From the NCBI GenBank assembly GCA_023248665.1, contig JAHFEC010000075.1:1-6023 (forward strand): a DNA stretch of 6,023 nt, given 5' to 3'. This document shows positions 1 to 3,230 of the stretch, piece after piece; within the stretch, counting starts at the first letter, position 1, and each line of letters begins with the position of its first letter. The stretch comes from Microcaldota archaeon (GTDB taxonomy: Archaea > Micrarchaeota > Micrarchaeia > Anstonellales > Anstonellaceae). The notes under the pieces were generated by a model, which searched no databases, was not told the DNA's origin, and was given only the letters and a program-made list of their open reading frames with translations. The position numbers and the translations under genes are program-made.

Positions 1-533
1 ATGACGGCCAGCGGCAGGCCCAGCGCCTCGGAGGAGCGCGAGAGGTCGTAGAGCACCTGGTCCTCGTGCGAGGGGGCGGCCAGCAGCCGGTCTGCCTCGT
101 CGAGCACCACGATGGGCAGGGGCGGCGCCTCGCGCCGGCCGATCTCCTTGAGGCGCGAAACCAGCTCGTCGGCAGCGATGCCCCGGCGCGGCATCATGTC
201 GCCCAGCGCGAGGACCAGCTCGTTGAGGATGCCGAAGCGCGTGGAGCATTCCCAGCAGTTGATGTAGATTGGCAGGACCTTGGGCGAGACTTCCTGCAGT
301 TGCTTGAGCACCAACTTGGCCATCGTGGTCTTGCCCACGCCCGGCGGGCCGCTCATCAGCACGCTGTCCGGCGCCCGCCCGCGCATCGCGGGCTGGAGAT
401 AGGCGGCCAGTTCGCGCATCTCCCGCTCGCGGCCCGGCAGCTCGTCGGGCATGAAGCCGGCGCGCAAGGCCGATTCGTCGCGCAGCAGGCCCGGACCCTC
501 GGCACAGAGCTCGCGGAAGATGTTGGAGGCCAT
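1..533 (-). CDS. cdc6: Orc1/Cdc6-type DNA replication initiator (AAA+), N-terminal 177 residues, C-terminus outside window
   Basis: Archaeal Orc1/Cdc6 proteins bind origin DNA, load the MCM helicase and use ATP as a switch. Read on the minus strand, the frame is open from ATG at 533-531 to the left edge. Seen: an N-terminal segment with LRDESALRAGFMPDELPGRE (residues 17-36), matching the family's 'DES.L...y.P..l..Re' entry to the AAA+ domain; Walker A GPPGVGKT (62-69); the INCWECSTRF stretch (91-100), corresponding to the family's 'NCr...T' strand; and Walker B IVVLDEAD (141-148). Sensor 1, sensor 2 and the winged helix would lie beyond the edge. The start is secure: an in-frame TAG (542-540) lies just upstream and AGGAG precedes the ATG by three bases. 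It is divergent from the thioredoxin-fold gene. The family assignment is firm; whether this is the origin-linked paralogue cannot be seen. Confidence 0.93.
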   Translation of the reverse strand, partial: MASNIFRELCAEGPGLLRDESALRAGFMPDELPGREREMRELAAYLQPAMRGRAPDSVLMSGPPGVGKTTMAKLVLKQLQEVSPKVLPIYINCWECSTRFGILNELVLALGDMMPRRGIAADELVSRLKEIGRREAPPLPIVVLDEADRLLAAPSHEDQVLYDLSRSSEALGLPLAV

Positions 534-536
534 GTT

Positions 537-541
537 CTCCT
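537..541 (-). promoter_or_regulatory. Shine-Dalgarno site of the cdc6 gene
   Basis: AGGAG on the minus strand, three bases (AAC) before the ATG at 533. Its first two bases are the AG of the in-frame TAG stop (542-540) that limits how far upstream the gene can begin. The spacing is short for a Shine-Dalgarno, so initiation could also be leaderless from the AT-rich patch about 25 bases upstream. Confidence 0.5.
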
Positions 542-553
542 ATCGAAGGCTTG

Positions 554-564
554 TTTTATTTATG
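554..564. promoter_or_regulatory. AT-rich TATA-like patch in the divergent intergenic region, possibly bidirectional
   Basis: TTTTATTTATG is the only AT-rich run in the 60 bases between the divergent starts at 533 and 594. On the plus strand TTTATTTA (555-562) is a plausible archaeal TATA box about 35 bases before the ATG at 594, predicting a very short leader. On the minus strand AAATAAAA (561-554) is centred about 25 bases before the ATG at 533, predicting a nearly leaderless cdc6 transcript. Assignment is by position and composition only; the two promoters would compete for one site. Confidence 0.45.
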
Positions 565-593
565 TTCGCTCCGTAAGCCGTGCGGGTGGGTCT

Positions 594-1148
594 ATGGTAT
601 TAATGGAATCCGCGCAAAAACTCAAGCTGGGCCAGACGGCCCCCGAATTCTCGCTCTCGGGAGTGGACGGCAAGATACATTCCCTGTCCGAATTCTCGGA
701 GGCCAGCGCCGTAGTCGTCCTCTTCATGTGCAACCACTGCCCGTACGTGCTCGCCAAGCTCCCGGCGATAAAAAAGCTCTACGACACCTACCGTCCGCGC
801 AACGTGGCCTTCGTGGGCATCAATTCCAACAGCAACCCGGATTATCCGGACGACGATTTTGAGCACATGAAAACATTCGTCAAGGAGCAGGGCCTCAAAT
901 TCCCCTACCTCTTCGACGACAGCCAATCCGTGGCCAAAGCATACGGCGCGGTCTGCACCCCGGATCCGTTTGTCTTTGATTCTGGCATGCGCCTGGCCTA
1001 CCACGGGCGCATCGACGATGCCCTGTCACCGGAAGCCAAACCCACCACCGAGGATTTGGCATTCGCGCTGGACGACGTGCTCATGGGCAAGATCCCAAAA
1101 TCCAATTTCATGCCCAGCCGCGGCTGCTCGATAAAATGGAAGGCATAG
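594..1148 (+). CDS. Thioredoxin-fold, peroxiredoxin-like protein (AhpC/TSA-redoxin type, CNHC motif)
   Basis: A 184-residue cytoplasmic thiol redox protein; no signal peptide or membrane segment is visible. Order: LGQTAPEFSLSGVDGK (12-27), the usual entry to redoxin/AhpC-TSA domains; the beta strand and active site VVLFMCNHCPYV (41-52) with the CXXC pair C46/C49; GINSNSN (75-81); the segment GAVCTPDPFVFDS (118-130), with C121 next to the proline-containing thioredoxin loop; and a C-terminal RGCSIKWK (176-183). The FMCNHCPYV and GCSIKWK pair is typical of the peroxiredoxin-like family often named just 'thioredoxin family protein'. A thiol-disulfide or peroxide-related reduction is inferred; the substrate is unknown. 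The frame stays open upstream to 66, but that part is antisense to cdc6. ATG 594 is preceded by GGTGG (585-589); ATG 603 is an alternative giving 181 residues. It likely has its own promoter at 555-562. Confidence 0.88.
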   Translation: MVLMESAQKLKLGQTAPEFSLSGVDGKIHSLSEFSEASAVVVLFMCNHCPYVLAKLPAIKKLYDTYRPRNVAFVGINSNSNPDYPDDDFEHMKTFVKEQGLKFPYLFDDSQSVAKAYGAVCTPDPFVFDSGMRLAYHGRIDDALSPEAKPTTEDLAFALDDVLMGKIPKSNFMPSRGCSIKWKA

Positions 1149-1182
1149 AACCGACTGGGATCGGAATCGAGGTTTAGAAAGA

Positions 1183-1200
1183 TTAATTAATATTAATTAA
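1183..1200. promoter_or_regulatory. Perfect 18-base AT palindrome overlapping the probable TATA box of the ATPase gene
   Basis: TTAATTAATATTAATTAA equals its own reverse complement. It sits in the 65-base gap between the thioredoxin-fold gene (stop 1146-1148) and the ATPase start, centred about 23 bases before ATG 1214. That is where an archaeal TATA box would lie for a leaderless or near-leaderless transcript, and no Shine-Dalgarno precedes this ATG. The perfect symmetry also suits a dimeric regulator bound over the TATA box; that is inference. A simple AT-rich promoter that happens to be symmetric is the dull alternative. Confidence 0.55.
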
Positions 1201-1213
1201 CCAAAATAAAAGA

Positions 1214-2344
1214 ATGGTAAACCCATACGACCCGCAATTTCCAGCTAGCCCACATTATTTCGGCGGCCGCAAAAAGATGCTTGAATCGGCGCAGGAACGA
1301 ATTGACAAAGCCTGTGTATTGCGTCAATCTGGCGGAGTGCTTGTCCATGGCTTTCGCGGAGTAGGAAAAAGCTCCCTGATTGATAAAATCGTCGATATGG
1401 CCGATTCCGCACAACCAGGCGTGACTTCAAGGGTTTTTGTGCTCAAACGGGCCCTGTCCAAGACTACTTCCGATTCTGAATTGTATCAGATGATTACGGA
1501 AAGCCTGCTGGAGGATATCGCTAAAAAACAGTCCCTAGCGGGCCATCTTGAAAAAATCAAGGAACAAGTCAAGGTCGTCGGAATCCCAGGTGTGCTCGAA
1601 TTGCAGATCGACGAGTCATGGAAACAGAAAACGCCCTATTTTAGATGGCGTTCCGTCTTGGACAAGCTCAAGGGCGCGCAATTCGTTCTCGTGGCCATCG
1701 ATGACGCCGACTATCTCTCCCCAGAAGCCATCCGGGAGTTAAAAACCATCGTCGAGGACAAGAAAGAGGTTCCCGTGCTTCTAGTGGTATCGGGGGGAAC
1801 GGATTTCGAGGCGCGGCTGGTGAACGACTTCTCACCGATCCGGATTTTTTCCGGAGCTAGCTTCAATCTGAGCAGTTTTGTTCTTGAAGAAACTAAAGAA
1901 GTGCTCGAGAATCCTATTCGGGACCAGCCGGACGTATCATGGACCACTGGTGCAATCTATCGTCTTCAGGAAATCACCAAAGGTTATCCGTTTCTGGTCC
2001 AGTGCCTCGCCAAGGCCAGCTATCGGCAAGGCCAGCCGATTGACGAACAACGCGTGAATGCATCCATCGATGCGAGTCTGGAAAATGGGAAATCCTGGCT
2101 CGACAACAAGCTCAAACTGGCTTCAGACCAAGACCTCATCTCATTCTATAAAATAGGTCGCAGCAATCGGACCAGCTTTAGAAGCGCGGACTTGAGCAAG
2201 ATGGGAGTTCCGGCCCCATATGTCGGCAGACTGGTGACGCTCAAGGTTATCAAACCAGTCAGCCGTGGGCATTACGACCTCATCGAAGCTCCGATGATTG
2301 CGTATTACCATGTGCTCAAGCGTCACCTATCCATTGGGGATTGA
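1214..2344 (+). CDS. AAA/STAND-like ATPase with C-terminal winged helix (COG1672 / AAA_16-like)
   Basis: A 376-residue predicted soluble P-loop ATPase; its cellular job is unknown. It opens with MVNPYDPQFPASPHYFGGRK (1-20), the 'NP..P..P..p..F.GR' lead-in common to this family. Walker A is GFRGVGKSS (46-54, K52), Walker B is FVLVAIDDAD (157-166, D163/D164), and a sensor-1-like strand VLLVVSGG is at 188-195. TKGYPFLVQ (256-263) matches the 'GyP..lq' motif of the helical lid. The last 70 residues (about 306-370) look like a winged helix, with FRSADLSKMGVPAPYVGRL as the likely helix-turn-helix. Such proteins are distant relatives of Orc1/Cdc6 and of STAND signalling ATPases. ATG 1214 has no Shine-Dalgarno but an AT-rich palindrome upstream, suggesting a leaderless message. 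Base use is unlike the neighbours: two hand-counted 60-base rows give 27 and 31 G+C against 37-43 in flanking genes, suggesting horizontal arrival. The MBL gene follows after two bases. Confidence 0.85.
   Translation: MVNPYDPQFPASPHYFGGRKKMLESAQERIDKACVLRQSGGVLVHGFRGVGKSSLIDKIVDMADSAQPGVTSRVFVLKRALSKTTSDSELYQMITESLLEDIAKKQSLAGHLEKIKEQVKVVGIPGVLELQIDESWKQKTPYFRWRSVLDKLKGAQFVLVAIDDADYLSPEAIRELKTIVEDKKEVPVLLVVSGGTDFEARLVNDFSPIRIFSGASFNLSSFVLEETKEVLENPIRDQPDVSWTTGAIYRLQEITKGYPFLVQCLAKASYRQGQPIDEQRVNASIDASLENGKSWLDNKLKLASDQDLISFYKIGRSNRTSFRSADLSKMGVPAPYVGRLVTLKVIKPVSRGHYDLIEAPMIAYYHVLKRHLSIGD
2336..2340 (+). promoter_or_regulatory. Shine-Dalgarno deciding the start of the MBL gene
   Basis: GGGGA lies within the last codons of the ATPase gene, six bases before ATG 2347. 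A TTG at 2341, overlapping the ATPase stop, is an alternative in-frame start, but it would sit directly against this site, so ATG 2347 is preferred. The arrangement favours translation of both genes from one message. Confidence 0.55.
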
Positions 2345-2346
2345 AA

Positions 2347-3192
2347 ATGAACTCGACACGTGTTAAACTCACTTTCCTTGGCACCAACGGCTGGTATGCC
2401 ACGCCGCTGGCCAATACGGTGTGCGCCCTTCTCGAGACGCCCTCGCGCTACATCGTGCTGGATGCGGGCGACGGCATCCACCGCCTCGATTCATGTGCCA
2501 CCGACCCAAACAAGCCGGTGGACCTCTTCCTTTCCCACTTCCACCTCGACCATGTCATCGGCCTGCACATCCAGCCCAAATTCCATTTCAAGAACACCTT
2601 GCGCATCTTCGGCATGCCCGGCACGAAAAAGGTTCTGGCCACGCTGGTGGACCATCCCTTCACCGCCCCATATCGCGCGCTCGAGCCCCGCGGCCTGAAG
2701 GTGGAGGTCCACGAATTGAGGGAGGGAGACAACGAAATCGACGAATATTCGGTGCGCGCCGCCCCCCTCGTACATGCCGACCCCTGCTGGGGCTACCGGT
2801 TCGGGATTCCCCGAGCAGGCGGGGCGGGCGTCCAAGATGACGGACCCGCCCGGCCCGAGCCGTCGTCATCCGGCGAGGCTCCGGCCATCATCTCCTATTG
2901 CACCGACACGGGCCCCTGCGACAATATGGTTTCCCTTTCGCGCGGGGCGGACGCGCTCATCACCGAATGCGGCCTGCGGCCCGGCATGCCTATCTCTCCC
3001 TCGTGGCCCCATCTCAACCCGGAGACGGCCGCCGCGCTCGCGCACGCCGCCGGGTGCAAGGCGATGTATCTGACGCATTTTGCCGCCCATCTGTACGATA
3101 CGATAAAGAAGCGAGAAGAGGCGGAAAGCGTGGCGAGGGAGATATTCCCCCACTCGTTCGCGGCCTATGACGAGATGCAGGTCGGTCTCTAA
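2347..3192 (+). CDS. RNase Z-like metallo-beta-lactamase-fold hydrolase
   Basis: A 281-residue predicted cytoplasmic metal-dependent phosphodiesterase-like enzyme. Metal ligands are all in place: HFHLDH (64-69: H64, H66, D68, H69), H143 in APLVHADP, D187 in YCTDTGPCDN, and H244 in YLTHFAAH. The N-terminus FLGTNGWYATPLANT (10-24) and the HLNPETAAALAHAAGCK stretch (222-238) place it with ElaC/RNase Z-like proteins. Known RNase Z cuts tRNA 3' trailers, but features of true RNase Z as I know them are absent: the PxKxRN loop reads YATPLAN, the HEAT motif reads TECG (206-209), and H143 to D187 is too short for the long tRNA-binding arm. A different substrate is therefore plausible. Residues about 155-178 are a Gly/Pro/Ser low-complexity insert. 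Composition is GC-rich like the flanks (39/60 in one row), unlike the ATPase two bases upstream, with which it is probably co-transcribed. Confidence 0.87.
   Translation: MNSTRVKLTFLGTNGWYATPLANTVCALLETPSRYIVLDAGDGIHRLDSCATDPNKPVDLFLSHFHLDHVIGLHIQPKFHFKNTLRIFGMPGTKKVLATLVDHPFTAPYRALEPRGLKVEVHELREGDNEIDEYSVRAAPLVHADPCWGYRFGIPRAGGAGVQDDGPARPEPSSSGEAPAIISYCTDTGPCDNMVSLSRGADALITECGLRPGMPISPSWPHLNPETAAALAHAAGCKAMYLTHFAAHLYDTIKKREEAESVAREIFPHSFAAYDEMQVGL
2801..2870 (+). repeat. Cluster of short inverted repeats in an apparent in-frame insert within the MBL gene
   Basis: Three hairpin-forming inverted repeats lie in 70 bases. TCGGG (2801-2805) pairs with CCCGA (2810-2814). GGGCGGG plus TCC (2822-2828, 2831-2833, two-base bulge) pairs with GGA plus CCCGCCC (2842-2851). 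GATGACG (2836-2842) pairs with CGTCATC (2864-2870), overlapping and competing with the second. They encode the low-complexity stretch between YRFGI and IISYCTDTG, where related enzymes, as I recall them, are continuous. It may be a small palindromic mobile element or just GC-rich drift in a tolerant loop. Confidence 0.45.
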
Positions 3193-3198
3193 ACCCTG

Positions 3199-3230
3199 TT
3201 TTTTCGATCCGCCTTTTTTCCCCTCTTTTT
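3199..3230 (+). terminator. Oligo-T terminator tracts downstream of the MBL gene
   Basis: Two T6 runs (3199-3204, 3214-3219) and one T5 run (3226-3230) follow the MBL stop codon (3190-3192) within 40 bases. Archaeal RNA polymerase terminates at oligo-T tracts without needing a hairpin, and none is evident here. The last run overlaps the TAA stop (3231-3229) of the convergent surface-protein gene. I see no comparable T run on the minus strand to end that gene's transcript. Confidence 0.6.

Noticed and set aside
66..593. Upstream extension of the thioredoxin-fold gene, which would add a 176-residue N-terminal domain
   Set aside because: This stretch is antisense to the well-supported cdc6 gene, and its translation is rich in Arg, His and Gln with no recognisable domain. 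The redoxin homology begins right after ATG 594/603.
643..698. Direct repeat CCGAATTCTCG at 643-653 and 688-698
   Set aside because: Eleven bases, two copies, both inside the thioredoxin-fold coding sequence, encoding unrelated EFS-containing segments; most likely chance.
1151..1164. Small stem CCGA/TCGG after the thioredoxin-fold stop codon as a terminator
   Set aside because: Only four base pairs, and no oligo-T run follows; archaeal termination would not be expected here on this evidence.
2341..2343. TTG as the start of the MBL gene, overlapping the ATPase stop
   Set aside because: The GGGGA ribosome site would touch this codon, whereas ATG 2347 is at a normal six-base spacing. The difference is only two residues.
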